A DNA stretch of 64,000 nucleotides from Micromonospora sp. KC723 (GCF_004348595.1 NZ_SMKD01000008.1:1-64000), one strand, 5' to 3'; counted from the stretch's first letter, positions 46,913 through 56,460 are shown. Notes: a model not told the origin generated them from the letters alone. Numbers and translations: made by a program.

Positions 46913-48082
46913 GTGACGACCACACCCCAGGCGGTCCGTAGGGCATCCCCGCGGAAGCGCCGGCCGGCCACCCCGGCCGCGCCCGACCCGTCGGCCGGCC
47001 TGCTACCGCGGGCCGAGCCGGTCCGACTGCTGAACCCGGACGGCACCGCGCTGCCGCCCCGCGACGACTATCCCGAGCCACCCGTCGAGGCGCTGCGCGA
47101 GATGTACCGGCGGATGGTCGTCGGCCGCCGCTTCGACGCGCAGGCCACCGCCCTGACCAAGCAGGGCCGGCTGGCCGTCTACCCATCCTCGCGGGGCCAG
47201 GAGGCCTGCCAGGTCGGCGCGGTCCTCGCCCTGCGCGACGACGACTGGGTCTTCCCCACCTACCGGGAGTCGGTGGCGCTGACCGCCCGAGGCATCGACC
47301 CGGTCGAGGCGCTCACCCTGCTGCGCGGCGACTGGCACTGCGGGTACGACCCCGCCGCCCGGCGCACCGCGCCGCAGTGCACCCCGCTGGCGACCCAGTG
47401 CGTGCACGCCGCCGGACTGGCCTACGGCGAGTCGTACCAGGGGCGGGACACCGTGGCGCTGGCGTTCATCGGCGACGGCGCCACCAGCGAGGGCGACTTC
47501 CACGAGGGCGTCAACTTCGCCGCCGTGTTCAAGGCCCCGGTGGTGTACCTCGTGCAGAACAACAAGTACGCCATCAGCGTCCCGCTGTCCCGGCAGACCG
47601 CCGCGCCCGCCCTGGCCTACAAGGGCGTCGGCTACGGCGTGCCCAGCGAGCAGGTCGACGGCAACGACCCGGTGGCCGTGCTCGCGGTGCTCACCCGCGC
47701 GGTGGCGCACGCCCGCGCCGGCCACGGCCCGTTCCTGGTCGAGGCGCACACCTACCGGATGGAACCGCACACCAACGCCGACGACGCCACCCGCTACCGG
47801 GATCCCGACGAGGTCGAGGCGTGGCGTGACCGCGACCCGATCGTCCGGCTGGAGACCCACCTGCGCGCCCGGGGCGTGCTCGACGACGCGGCCGTCGCCG
47901 CCGTCGCCGAGGAGGCCGAGGCGTACGCCGCCGGCCTGCGCGACCGGATGCACACCCAACCCGCCGTCGACCCGCTCAGCCTCTTCGACCACGTCTACGC
48001 CGAGCCGACCCCGCAGCTGGTCGAGCAGCGCGAGCAGGTCCGCGCCGAGCTGGCCGCCGACGACGAGGAGGGGGACGCCTGA
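46913..48082 (+). CDS. bkdA: Branched-chain 2-oxo acid dehydrogenase E1 alpha
   Basis: 389 aa from GTG 46913 behind AGGAGGT. YPSSRGQEACQVGAVLALRD, TPLATQCVHAAGLAYGESYQ and the TPP motif FIGDGATSEGDFHEG...QNNKYAIS. It decarboxylates branched-chain 2-oxo acids, giving acyl-CoA starters for branched fatty acids and amino acid catabolism. First gene of an E1-alpha/E1-beta/E2 operon with one-base and ATGA overlaps. Pyruvate as substrate cannot be excluded. Confidence 0.92.
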   Translation: MTTTPQAVRRASPRKRRPATPAAPDPSAGLLPRAEPVRLLNPDGTALPPRDDYPEPPVEALREMYRRMVVGRRFDAQATALTKQGRLAVYPSSRGQEACQVGAVLALRDDDWVFPTYRESVALTARGIDPVEALTLLRGDWHCGYDPAARRTAPQCTPLATQCVHAAGLAYGESYQGRDTVALAFIGDGATSEGDFHEGVNFAAVFKAPVVYLVQNNKYAISVPLSRQTAAPALAYKGVGYGVPSEQVDGNDPVAVLAVLTRAVAHARAGHGPFLVEAHTYRMEPHTNADDATRYRDPDEVEAWRDRDPIVRLETHLRARGVLDDAAVAAVAEEAEAYAAGLRDRMHTQPAVDPLSLFDHVYAEPTPQLVEQREQVRAELAADDEEGDA

Positions 48083-49086
48083 TGGCCACCATGACCATGG
48101 CGAAGGCGCTCAACGCCGCGCTCGCCGACGCGATGCTCGCCGACGACCGGGTGCTCGTCTTCGGCGAGGACGTCGGTCAGCTCGGCGGCGTGTTCCGGAT
48201 CACCGACGGACTCCAGGCCCGTTTCGGCGACAAGCGCTGCTTCGACACCCCGCTGGCCGAGGCCGGCATCGTCGGCTTCGCCGTCGGGCTGGCCATGTCC
48301 GGGCTGCGCCCGGTGGTGGAGATGCAGTTCGACGCGTTCGCGTACCCGGCGTTCGAGCAGATCGCCTCGCACGTGGCGAAGCTGCGCAACCGCACCCGCG
48401 GCGCGCTCAGCGTGCCGATCGTCATCCGGGTGCCCTACGCCGGTGGCATCGGCGGTGTCGAGCACCACTGCGACTCGTCCGAGGCGTACTACGCGCACAC
48501 CCCGGGGCTGAAGGTGGTCACCCCGGCCACCGTGGAGGACGCGTACTCGCTGCTGCGGGAGGCCATCGACGACCCGGACCCGGTCGTGTTCATGGAACCG
48601 AAGAAGCTCTACTTCGCCAGCGCGGAGGCGGAGCTGCCGGCCCGGAAGGAGCCCTTCGGCACCGCCGTCGTGCGTCGGCCCGGAACCGACGCCACCCTGG
48701 TCGCGTACGGCCCGGCGGTGCCGGTCGCGCTGGCGGCGGCCGAGGCCGCCCGCGAGGAGGGCTGGGACCTGGAGGTCGTCGACGTCCGCACCATCGTGCC
48801 GTTCGACGACGCCACCGTCGCCGCCTCGGTTCGCCGGACCGGCCGCTGCGTGGTGATCCAGGAGGCGCAGGGCTTCGCCGGGGTCGGCGCGGAGATCGCC
48901 GCCCGCGTGCAGGAGCGCTGTTTCCACGCCCTGCACGCCCCGGTGCTGCGGGTGTCCGGCCTGGACATCCCGTACCCGGCGCCGATGCTGGAGCACACCC
49001 ACCTGCCGTCGGTGGACCGGGTGCTCGACACCGTCGCGCGGCTCCAGTGGGACGACCAGCCGGACGCCCGGTGGGTGGCGGCATGA
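48082..49086 (+). CDS. bkdB: Branched-chain 2-oxo acid dehydrogenase E1 beta
   Basis: 334 aa. VLVFGEDVGQLGGVFRITDG, CFDTPLAEAGIVGFAVGLAM, PVVEMQFDAFAYPAFEQIAS, IRVPYAGGIGGVEHHCDSSE and EVVDVRTIVPFDD are textbook E1-beta. Pairs with E1-alpha. TGATG overlap with the previous gene, ATGA with E2. Confidence 0.95.
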   Translation: MATMTMAKALNAALADAMLADDRVLVFGEDVGQLGGVFRITDGLQARFGDKRCFDTPLAEAGIVGFAVGLAMSGLRPVVEMQFDAFAYPAFEQIASHVAKLRNRTRGALSVPIVIRVPYAGGIGGVEHHCDSSEAYYAHTPGLKVVTPATVEDAYSLLREAIDDPDPVVFMEPKKLYFASAEAELPARKEPFGTAVVRRPGTDATLVAYGPAVPVALAAAEAAREEGWDLEVVDVRTIVPFDDATVAASVRRTGRCVVIQEAQGFAGVGAEIAARVQERCFHALHAPVLRVSGLDIPYPAPMLEHTHLPSVDRVLDTVARLQWDDQPDARWVAA

Positions 49087-50525
49087 GCGCCGTGACCGGC
49101 CTCCGCGACTTCCTCCTGCCGGACCTGGGGGAGGGGCTCAGCGAGGCGGAGATCGTCGAGTGGCGGGTCGCGGTCGGTGACGTGGTCGCCGTGGACCAGA
49201 CCGTCGTCGAGGTGGAGACCGCCAAGGCGGTCGTCGACGTGCCCTGTCCGTACGCCGGACGGGTCGTCGCCCTGCACGGCGCGGTGGGCGAGGTCCGCCC
49301 GGTCGGCCAGCCGCTGGTCACCATCGCCCCGCTCGATGACGACAACGGCCCGCAACCCGGCGGGCACGCCACCTACCGCGAGGAGGAGCGGGCCGGCTCC
49401 GGCAACGTGCTGATCGGGTACGGCACCGGGCACGGCGGCCCGGGCCGGCGACGGCGCCGCCCCCGGCTGGCGCTCGCCCCCGAGCCGGAACCGGCGGCGC
49501 CCCCGGCCGGCGGTCCCGCCGCGTCGCCGGCGACCGGCGGTGCCCCGGTGGAGGGCGCGGAACCCGCGGTGGGCACCGGGACGTCCCTCGCCCCGTCCGG
49601 ACGGACGGCCACCCTGGTCATCTCGCCGATCGTCCGGCGCCTGGCCAGGGAACGCGGCGTCGACCTGGCATCGGTACGCGGCACCGGACCCGGCGGAGTG
49701 GTTCGGCGCGCCGACGTGGAGGCGGCGACGGCCGCACCGACGACCCGGCTCGCCGCCGTACCGGAGCCGGACCCCGCCGCGTCCGGCATCCCCGTGCCGG
49801 ACGGCCACGTCGGACTCGCCCCCACCGGCGACCAGGACGTGGTCATCCCGCTCACCGGCATCCGCAGGGCCATCGCCGACAAGCTCTCCCGCAGCCGGCG
49901 GGAGATCCCCGAGGTGACGATCTGGGTCGACGTGGACGCCACCGCGCTGCTGGAGACCCGTGCGGCGGTCAACGCGGCCACCCCGGACGCCCCGGTGAGC
50001 GTCCTTGCCCTGCTGGCCCGGATCTGTCTCACCGGCCTGCGAAGGTATCCGCAGCTCAACGCGCATGTCGACACCGCCGGGCAGCGGATCGTCCAGTCCG
50101 CCGGGGTGCACCTGGGTATCGCCACGCAGACCGACCGGGGCCTGGTGGTGCCGGTGCTGCGCGACGCCCAGCGGCTCACCACCCGCGAGTTGGCCGCCGC
50201 GCTGGCGCAGACCACCGCGGCGGCCCGGGCCGGCACCCTGCCGCCCGCCCGGCTCACCGGCGGCACCTTCACGCTGAACAACTACGGGGTGTTCGGGGTC
50301 GACGGTTCCACCCCGATCATCAACCATCCGGAGGCGGCGCTGCTCGGGGTGGGCCGGATCGTGGACAAGCCCTGGGTGGTCGACGGGCAGCTCGCGGTGC
50401 GCAAGGTGACGCAGCTCAGCCTCACCTTCGACCACCGGGTCTGCGACGGCGGCGTGGCCGGCGGCTTCCTGCGGCACGTGGCCGACCGCGTGGAGCAGCC
50501 CGCGTTGCTGGTGGCGGACGTCTGA
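49083..50525 (+). CDS. bkdC: Branched-chain 2-oxo acid dehydrogenase E2 (lipoyl acyltransferase)
   Basis: 480 aa. N-terminal lipoyl domain with the lipoylated lysine in VEVETAKAVVDVPCP; a Pro/Ala/Gly linker with an odd basic GPGRRRRRPRL patch; an E3-binding domain (ISPIVRRLARERGVDLASVR, GTGPGGVVRRADV); and the catalytic domain with the His motif LTFDHRVCDGGVAGGF. Only one lipoyl domain. The E3 gene is not in the window, as is common. Confidence 0.95.
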   Translation: MSAVTGLRDFLLPDLGEGLSEAEIVEWRVAVGDVVAVDQTVVEVETAKAVVDVPCPYAGRVVALHGAVGEVRPVGQPLVTIAPLDDDNGPQPGGHATYREEERAGSGNVLIGYGTGHGGPGRRRRRPRLALAPEPEPAAPPAGGPAASPATGGAPVEGAEPAVGTGTSLAPSGRTATLVISPIVRRLARERGVDLASVRGTGPGGVVRRADVEAATAAPTTRLAAVPEPDPAASGIPVPDGHVGLAPTGDQDVVIPLTGIRRAIADKLSRSRREIPEVTIWVDVDATALLETRAAVNAATPDAPVSVLALLARICLTGLRRYPQLNAHVDTAGQRIVQSAGVHLGIATQTDRGLVVPVLRDAQRLTTRELAAALAQTTAAARAGTLPPARLTGGTFTLNNYGVFGVDGSTPIINHPEAALLGVGRIVDKPWVVDGQLAVRKVTQLSLTFDHRVCDGGVAGGFLRHVADRVEQPALLVADV

Positions 50526-50539
50526 CCGGAAGCGGGGAA

Positions 50540-50571
50540 AGCCGGCCATCCCTGAACCGGGCTGGCCGGCT
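50540..50571 (+). terminator. Terminator of bkd operon
   Basis: AGCCGGCCA (50540-50548) and TGGCCGGCT (50563-50571), a 9-bp stem with a 14-base loop, 14 bases after the E2 stop. Confidence 0.6.
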
Positions 50572-50886
50572 CCGCCGTGTTCGGGGCGGGCCGCGAGGGC
50601 CGCGCCGTCACCGACGGCGGTGACCCGCCCCGGCGGTCTGTCCGGAGTTGGGCGCCGGCCGGTGTGCCGACGCCGTCACGGCGATCCGGACCGGGACTGA
50701 CCGGCACGCCCGGTACGCCCCGACTCAGCAGGACCGAACCCGGACGGCCGGGTGCCGGGAGAACGTCCACAGCACAGCGGCGGCCAAACGTCCGCCCGTT
50801 TCCGAGCATTTCCCGCGAAAGAACGCCATGCCCCGGGAAGGGCTGTACAGAATGTGGCCAAGGGGAGCGGAAATGGGGGGCTGAAC
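50572..50886. other. Intergenic region before L,D-transpeptidase
   Basis: 315 bases with no supported gene. It is very GC-rich up to about 50780 and then less so (CATTTCCCGCGAAAGAACGCC), consistent with the promoter lying close to the transpeptidase. I looked for the c-di-AMP riboswitch common before cell wall genes of actinomycetes and did not find its conserved parts. Confidence 0.4.
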
Positions 50887-52164
50887 ATGGATTTGAGGCG
50901 GCGATTGACGCTTTTGGCGGTGACCATCGCGGCCACACCGTTGATACTCGGCGGGTGCACCGCCGACCGGAAACCGGCGGCCGGGCCGGCGCCCGGCCGC
51001 GCCGCGGTGGATCTGGCGGTCACCCTGACCCCCGCCGACCGGGCCCGGGACGTGCCGGTCAGCGCGGAGGTCGGCACCACCGTCACGGGAGGCCGGGTCA
51101 CCGCCGTCAAACTCACCGACGACAAGGGGAAACAGCTCGCGGGAGAGCCCCGGGAGGACGGCTCGAGCTGGGTGCCGGCCGCCCCGCTGCAGCACGGCCG
51201 CACCTACACCGCGGAGGTCACCGCGACCGGTGACTCCGGCCGCACCACCGTGCGCCGGACGACGTTCACCACCGGGCCGAAATCGACCCGGCAGGCCATC
51301 ACGAGCACATTGTATTTCTCCGGGAATCAGACGTACGGCACGGCGATGCCGGTGACGGTCGCATTCGATCCGGGAATTCCGAAAGAGGCCAGGGCGGCCG
51401 TGCAGCGGCGATTGTTCGTGAAGACGGATCCCCCGCAGCCGGGCACCTGGTCGTGGCTGGAGGACGGCACCCAGGTCTACTACCGGGCGCCGGACTTCTG
51501 GAAGCCGGGCACGAAGATCAGCGTCCGTGCCGGGCTCGAAGGGCTGCCGATCGGCACGAAGTACGTCGGCGACGAGGACCGGCGGGCCTCCTCCAGGATC
51601 GGTCGCCAGGTTGCTCTCGAGATCGACAACGCCACCAAGCAGATGTCGGTCTTCCAGGACCACAAGCTGATCCGCAAGATCCCGGTGAGCCTCGGCAAAC
51701 CCAGCACGCCGAGTTCCAGCGGCAAGATGGTGATCATGGAGAAGCACCAGCAGACGACCTTCGACACCCGCGGCGAGCCGGACGGCGGGTACGTGGTGGA
51801 CGTCGAGGATGCCCAGCGCTACACCTGGGGCGGCGAGTTCATCCACGCCGCGCCGTGGTCGGAGGGGGACCAGGGCAACACCAACGTCTCGCACGGCTGC
51901 GCCAACGTCTCGTCCGCCGCCGCCGACTGGCTGATGGGCATCACCCAGGTCGGCGACCTGATCACCGTCAAGGGCACCGAGGTGCAGCTACAGCCGGGCA
52001 ACGGCTGGACGGCCTGGAACGTCAGCTGGGACGAGTTCGTCAGGGGCAGCGCGCTGCCCGTGCCGCCGGGGCTCAGGCCGGCGCCGGCCCCGACCCAGGG
52101 GCACCCGGGCGCGGTGGCGGGCGGCTCGTCACCCGAGCCGGCGCCGTCGGCCAGCGGCGGCTGA
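50887..52164 (+). CDS. L,D-transpeptidase lipoprotein (Ig-like plus YkuD domain)
   Basis: 425 aa. Lipoprotein signal RRRLTLLAVTIAATPLILGGC. Two Ig-like domains (about 45-130 and 140-225) precede the YkuD catalytic domain: LEIDNATKQMSVFQDHKLIR, SLGKPSTPSSSGKMVIMEK and the active site FIHAAPWSEGD...NVSHGCANVSSAAADWL, where Cys is the nucleophile. The consensus SHGCVN(M/L) is SHGCANV here. It forms 3-3 peptidoglycan cross-links outside the membrane. A Pro/Ala/Ser tail follows the catalytic domain. Confidence 0.93.
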   Translation: MDLRRRLTLLAVTIAATPLILGGCTADRKPAAGPAPGRAAVDLAVTLTPADRARDVPVSAEVGTTVTGGRVTAVKLTDDKGKQLAGEPREDGSSWVPAAPLQHGRTYTAEVTATGDSGRTTVRRTTFTTGPKSTRQAITSTLYFSGNQTYGTAMPVTVAFDPGIPKEARAAVQRRLFVKTDPPQPGTWSWLEDGTQVYYRAPDFWKPGTKISVRAGLEGLPIGTKYVGDEDRRASSRIGRQVALEIDNATKQMSVFQDHKLIRKIPVSLGKPSTPSSSGKMVIMEKHQQTTFDTRGEPDGGYVVDVEDAQRYTWGGEFIHAAPWSEGDQGNTNVSHGCANVSSAAADWLMGITQVGDLITVKGTEVQLQPGNGWTAWNVSWDEFVRGSALPVPPGLRPAPAPTQGHPGAVAGGSSPEPAPSASGG

Positions 52165-52189
52165 GAGCCAGGGGAGGAACGACCGGGAA

Positions 52190-52219
52190 CGACCGGCCCG
52201 CCGCACGGCGGGCCGGTCG
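52190..52219 (+). terminator. Terminator of L,D-transpeptidase gene
   Basis: CGACCGGCCCGCC (52190-52202) and GGCGGGCCGGTCG (52207-52219) form a perfect 13-bp stem with loop GCAC, 26 bases after the stop. Confidence 0.75.
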
Positions 52220-52378
52220 CGGTCGTCCCGGTACGGCCACTCCAGGTGACGCGCGGCGGTGACCGGTTCACGGACGGGCCGGATCCTCCCTGAGGCGGAT
52301 CGGGGCATTCCCGGGGCGTACCCGGGAATCGGCCCGTGGCGGGGCGTGATTGTCGGTGGCCGGCGGTAGTTTCGTCGT

Positions 52379-52747
52379 ATGGGACAGCGCGGTGATCGGC
52401 TCCACGTCCAACTCGACGTGCGGGACGAGGTGGCCGAGGTACGGGTCGTCGGTGAGATCGACGTGGCCTCGGTCGGCGAGTTGCGGGCCGCGCTCTGGGC
52501 CGCTCCGGCTCGGCCGGTGCTGCGGGTCGACCTCTCCGGGGTGCGGCTGCTTTCCGCGGCCGGGGTGCGGACGCTGCTCGCCGCGCGGCTGCGGGTCCGG
52601 GCCCGGGGCGGCGAGCTGGTGTTGGCGGATCCCGATCCGGTCGTCGCCCGGGTCTTGCGGGTCACCGGCGTCCACCGGGTCGTTCCCGTGCTAGTCGGTG
52701 GCGCCCCGGTGGCCTGCCGCCGCAGCGATCTGGTGGCCTGCGCCTGA
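52379..52747 (+). CDS. STAS-domain anti-anti-sigma factor-like protein
   Basis: 122 aa. VRVVGEIDVASVGELRAALW and LRVDLSGVRLLSAAGVRTLL are the STAS signature; Ser in LLSAAG is the usual phosphorylation site. Such proteins bind anti-sigma kinases and release a sigma factor. No partner kinase lies next to it. Start ATG 52379, weak SD. Confidence 0.88.
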   Translation: MGQRGDRLHVQLDVRDEVAEVRVVGEIDVASVGELRAALWAAPARPVLRVDLSGVRLLSAAGVRTLLAARLRVRARGGELVLADPDPVVARVLRVTGVHRVVPVLVGGAPVACRRSDLVACA

Positions 52748-52789
52748 CTGGCGCGGGGCCGCCGGGCGCACCGGCGACCCCGCGACGGG

Positions 52790-53173
52790 TCAGCGGACGC
52801 CCACCAGGTCGACGACGAAGACCAGGGTCTCGTTCGGCTTGATAACGCCGCCGGCACCCCGGGTGCCGTAGCCCAGGTGCGGCGGGATGGTCAGCCGGCG
52901 GCGGCCGCCGACCTTCATGCCCACCACCCCCTGGTCCCAGCCGGCGATCACCTGACCGCCCCCGAGCGGAAACTGGAAGGTCTCGCCCCGGTTCCACGAG
53001 GCGTCGAACTCCCGGCCGGTGGAGTGCGACACACCGACATAGTGGACCTCGGCCAGCTGACCCGGCCGCGCCTCGGGGCCGTCGCCCACGCTGATGTCCT
53101 CGACGACGAGATCGGCCGGGGGCGTGCCCTCGATCGGGCCGATCTCGGGCTTGCCTGCCTGGGGCATGGTCAT
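52790..53173 (-). CDS. FKBP-type peptidyl-prolyl isomerase
   Basis: 127 aa. AEVHYVGVSHSTGREFDASW, GGGQVIAGWDQGVVGMKVGG, RRRLTIPPHLGYGTRGAGGV and NETLVFVVDLVGVR are the whole FKBP domain. No signal peptide, so cytoplasmic. ATG 53173 behind AGGAGA. Confidence 0.95.
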   Translation of the reverse strand: MTMPQAGKPEIGPIEGTPPADLVVEDISVGDGPEARPGQLAEVHYVGVSHSTGREFDASWNRGETFQFPLGGGQVIAGWDQGVVGMKVGGRRRLTIPPHLGYGTRGAGGVIKPNETLVFVVDLVGVR

Positions 53174-53400
53174 CTGCTGTTCTCCTGCGCTCGTGCCGGC
53201 GGCCCGCTCGTACGGCGCGACCACGGCCGTCCATCGTCCGGTCACCGTCGATCCTGCCCGATCGCGCACCGCCGATCCCGCTCGGACCCCGCGACCGCCT
53301 TCCCGTTCCGCCAGCCAGCCGCACCGGGGATCCGATCAGGCCGCCCGACGCCCTAGACTCGGCGGTCGACCGACCCCGCGAGCGTGAGGACCTGCCGACG

Positions 53401-54285
53401 ATGACGCCGACCGCCACCGACGGCGCTTCCCGGCTGCGGTCGGTGCCGTGCGTCGGCGTCGGTTCGTTCACCCGGGCGGGCCAGGTGGTCCACGGACGTC
53501 GGCGGCTGGGCGAGCTGGTGGCACGCCGCCCCGAGGGGATCACCGGGCACCAGTGGAGTTCGGCCACGCGGGAGGAGTTCGACCACGTCGTCTGCGCGGT
53601 GGACAGCGGTCTGCCGCGTCTGGCCGTGTCGATCGCCCCGACCGCTCCGACCGGGTCGCCGAGGCTGCGCGCCGAGCGGATGCGCGACGCGGTCTGCGCC
53701 GCGATCGGTCTGCCCGTGCTGAGGATCGAGTCGCCCACCCTGCGCGCCGTCGACCACGGCCGGCCGATCGTCGCGTACGTCCTGGACGCCCACGACTACG
53801 CCGCGGCGGTACCGGTGGTCGGGCCGGACGCCGAGGTGCTCGATCCGCCGGTCGGGTTCCGGGACATCGTCGGGCGGCTGCCCGACGGTCGACGGGGGCA
53901 CGTCAACGATCTCGGGGCGCTGGCGCGGGCCGACGCGGTGGCCGCGTACGTGTCCCGGCGCCTGGCTGATCCGATCGTCCGTGGTCTGCACGTGCGGTGG
54001 GGCGACGGCGCGGCCGAGGGCTGGAGCTGGATCGAGGTGCGCCCCGGGCGGTGCCTGGTCGAGCGGGTGATCGTGCGCGAGCACCGGTTCCGGTGCGGGG
54101 TGGACGCCGCCCGGTTCGCCGAGGATCTGGCCGCCCTCGCGGTCGGTGAGCGGCTGCGTGCGCTGGAGACGGACGAGCCCGCACTGGTCGACCGGAGCGC
54201 GCTGCGACGGCAGATCCGGGCGCTGCGGGAGCGCCGGGACGAGCTGGCCGACGACTTCGCGTTCGACCACCTCTGCGCCGACTGA
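53401..54285 (+). CDS. Conserved hypothetical protein, possible DUF2726-like fold
   Basis: 294 aa. The central segment (PRLRAERMRDAVCAAIGLPV, LRIESPTL) faintly recalls DUF2726 nuclease-like domains that read as DR.KD..L...GLP.LRI. A helical, charged C-terminus (RSALRRQIRALRERRDELAD) could be a coiled coil. Function not recognised; GC3 and length support a real gene. Confidence 0.65.
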   Translation: MTPTATDGASRLRSVPCVGVGSFTRAGQVVHGRRRLGELVARRPEGITGHQWSSATREEFDHVVCAVDSGLPRLAVSIAPTAPTGSPRLRAERMRDAVCAAIGLPVLRIESPTLRAVDHGRPIVAYVLDAHDYAAAVPVVGPDAEVLDPPVGFRDIVGRLPDGRRGHVNDLGALARADAVAAYVSRRLADPIVRGLHVRWGDGAAEGWSWIEVRPGRCLVERVIVREHRFRCGVDAARFAEDLAALAVGERLRALETDEPALVDRSALRRQIRALRERRDELADDFAFDHLCAD

Positions 54286-54582
54286 CGGTCGCCTCCGGTC
54301 GTCGCGCCGTGACTCGGTGTGCCGGTCCGGTCGCCGGCGAAAATTCGGCGCACGAATCCATGATCCGCGTTGAACCATCGCCCCAGGGTCTCCGTACCTA
54401 AGCGGGAATGGACACGGATCTTCCAGCCGCGCCAGCCGACGCGGCGGACGGTGCGGAATGGCATCGTCGGCCATCGACGTGCGACCGGAACGTCGCAGTG
54501 ATCCTGACGGGGTGACCCACCCCGCATTCCGTCGCCCGACGGGATCACGAGTCAGTACCGGATCGAGAAGGAGAGCAATTCG
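54286..54582. other. Long leader of the secreted Asn/Gly-linker protein
   Basis: 297 bases. GAACC (54373-54377) and CGTA (54393-54396... around TCCGTACC) separated by 16 bases resemble an ECF-sigma-type promoter; TTGAAC is an alternative -35. That would leave a leader of about 180 bases before the SD (AAGGAGAG) of the next gene. No known riboswitch was recognised. Confidence 0.3.
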
Positions 54583-55857
54583 ATGCGCAGGACCTCAGGG
54601 GCGCGCCGGTCTGCCGGCAGCGCACGGAGCAAGCGACTGCTCGCGGCGGTCGGCGCGCTCGCGGTCTTCGGTGGTATCGCCGCCGTGACCCAGATCTCGT
54701 CGGCTGGCGAGCGCCGGCAGTCGGCGAACACCCGCACGGTGTCGTCGAACTGTGTGCAGCCGAGCCCCGGCGCCACCTCTCCGGGTGGCCGGACCAGCAC
54801 CACGCAGACCTGGCAGAACGGCCGCTGGGTGCGCAACCACTGGGGTGACGGCCAGATGTCGGTCGCCGAGTGCCAGTCGGTGAAGGCCGGCAGCGCTCCG
54901 GTGACGACCCTCGCCTCCGGGGTGTCCTGCCCGGACGTGACCAGCCGGCTGCCGCAGATTCCCGCGCAGGCCCGCAACGAGGTCGACCGGAACCTGGCCC
55001 TGCTGAAGACGCAGATCGACGAGGCGAACAGGCGCCTGGCCGCCGAGGGCAACAAGGGGCAGGGCTTCATCAACAACGCCATTCTGGGCCCGCTGGCCGG
55101 CAAGCGGGCCGCGGTTCTGGACCGGATCGCGATCGCGATCGGCCGGGTGGCGCAGCGGCCGCAGGGCCTCGACCAGCTTGCCACCTGCACCGTCGCCGCC
55201 CAGGGCAACGCCAACAACGGCGGCGCCAACAACGGCGGCCAGAACGGCGGCAACAACAACGGCGGCAACAACAACGGCGGCCAGAACAACAACGGGAACA
55301 ACGGCAACGCGCTCGGGGTCCTCGCCAAGGACTGCGGCAACAGCCGGCTCCAGCCGCACGACGGTTTCCAGAACGGCAACCGCTGCGTGAGCACCGCGTT
55401 CGGTGAGGTCGGCGCGGCGGCCAACAACCCCTCCCTGCTGATCACGCAGTTCCCGAACCAGGTCCGCCGCAACCAGGCGTTCACCCTGCGGGTCTCCACC
55501 CGCAACCTGGTCCGGGACCGGTTCCTCGCCGCCGGCCAGGGCGGCTACTACCTGGAGAGCTCGGTCCTCAATGGCCAGGGCCTCACCCGTGGGCACTTCC
55601 ACACCGCCTGCCGCATGCTGCAGAGCACGAACTCCGCGCCGACGAACCCGGAGGCGGTGCCGGCCTTCTTCGTCGCGACCGAGGACGGCCGCGGCGGTGG
55701 CCAGGCCGACGAGGTGGTGATCCAGGTGCCGGGTCTGCCGCAGAACGGCACCGCGCAGTGCGCGGTGTGGGCCGGTGACGGCTCGCACCGGGTGCCGATG
55801 ATGGAGCGGGCCAACCAGACCCCGGCCTTCGACGTGGTGCGGATCCAGGTCAACTGA
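54583..55857 (+). CDS. Secreted protein of unknown function with Asn/Gly-rich linker
   Basis: 424 aa. An Arg-rich start, then one hydrophobic segment (RLLAAVGALAVFGGIAAVTQ) acting as a signal or anchor. Two domains are separated by an Asn/Gly linker at residues 209-242 (NANNGGANNGGQNGGNNNGG and more). The first domain carries paired Cys and a helix PAQARNEVDRNLALLKTQID; the second a beta-rich region (QVRRNQAFTLRVSTRNLVRD, GYYLESSVLNGQGLTRGHFH). No known catalytic motif is visible. SD AGGAGAG. It looks like an actinomycete-specific surface or secreted structural protein. Confidence 0.8.
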   Translation: MRRTSGARRSAGSARSKRLLAAVGALAVFGGIAAVTQISSAGERRQSANTRTVSSNCVQPSPGATSPGGRTSTTQTWQNGRWVRNHWGDGQMSVAECQSVKAGSAPVTTLASGVSCPDVTSRLPQIPAQARNEVDRNLALLKTQIDEANRRLAAEGNKGQGFINNAILGPLAGKRAAVLDRIAIAIGRVAQRPQGLDQLATCTVAAQGNANNGGANNGGQNGGNNNGGNNNGGQNNNGNNGNALGVLAKDCGNSRLQPHDGFQNGNRCVSTAFGEVGAAANNPSLLITQFPNQVRRNQAFTLRVSTRNLVRDRFLAAGQGGYYLESSVLNGQGLTRGHFHTACRMLQSTNSAPTNPEAVPAFFVATEDGRGGGQADEVVIQVPGLPQNGTAQCAVWAGDGSHRVPMMERANQTPAFDVVRIQVN

Positions 55858-55870
55858 CCGGCTCACGTGA

Positions 55871-55912
55871 GCCTGCGGGCCGCTCGGACCGATGTCCGGG
55901 CGGCCCGCAGGC
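55871..55912 (+). terminator. Strong terminator hairpin
   Basis: GCCTGCGGGCCGC (55871-55883) pairs with GCGGCCCGCAGGC (55900-55912); inside, CGGAC/GTCCG continue the stem after a T-G wobble, giving about 19 pairs and a 4-base loop CGAT. It follows the secreted protein stop by 13 bases. Confidence 0.85.
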
Positions 55913-56112
55913 GTTCACGCGCGCCGGCTCGGATCCCGTGCGTCGGTCGACGCCGTCACGACCCTCCCGCGCACCGTCGGCGGACCGCCGGAAGCGGGAA
56001 CGTCCGGCCCGGCCGACGTCCGGCGGAATTACGCACAGCACGAAAGCGCCGGGACCGGCGCTGATTTCCCAGCGTGATCCCGGCGCGGCGGACGGTAACT
56101 CGCCGGTGACCG

Positions 56113-56460
56113 TCAGCGGTTCTTCCACGCCTCCACGACGTTGACCGGGATGCGCCCACGCTCGGAAATCTCGTAGCCGTTCTTGACGGCCCATTCCCGG
56201 ATGGCCCGGTTCTGCTCGCGGTCCATTCCGGAGACGGCGGCGCGACCCGGGCGGCGAGCCGGCCGGCCGGCGTCCACGGTGCCCCGGCCAAGCCGCCGGC
56301 CAGCGGTGATGTACGGGTCCAACGCCTTGCGAAGGACCCCCGCGTTCTCGTCGGAGAGGTCGATGGTGTATGCCACTCCGTCCAAGCTGAACTCGACCGT
56401 CCGATCGGCCTTTCCGCCGTCGAGGTCGTCGGTCAGAACGGTGATTACTTTCCTTGCCAT
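56113..56460 (-). CDS. lsr2: Lsr2 nucleoid-associated protein
   Basis: 115 aa. N-terminal oligomerisation domain [40 protein letters not shown] and C-terminal DNA-binding domain [20 protein letters not shown] with the AT-hook-like RGR. It is a silencer of AT-rich and horizontally acquired DNA in actinobacteria. GGGAG at a good distance favours ATG 56460 over 56466. Lysine/arginine-rich linker ([10 protein letters not shown]). Confidence 0.95.
   Translation of the reverse strand: MARKVITVLTDDLDGGKADRTVEFSLDGVAYTIDLSDENAGVLRKALDPYITAGRRLGRGTVDAGRPARRPGRAAVSGMDREQNRAIREWAVKNGYEISERGRIPVNVVEAWKNR

Noticed and set aside
50572-50886. c-di-AMP (ydaO) riboswitch before the L,D-transpeptidase
   Set aside because: The conserved ydaO helices and loops could not be found in the leader.
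55199-55310. Short tandem repeats that could suggest a CRISPR-like or satellite array
   Set aside because: They are AAC/GGC codon repeats of the Asn/Gly linker in a clear coding frame, without repeat-spacer structure.
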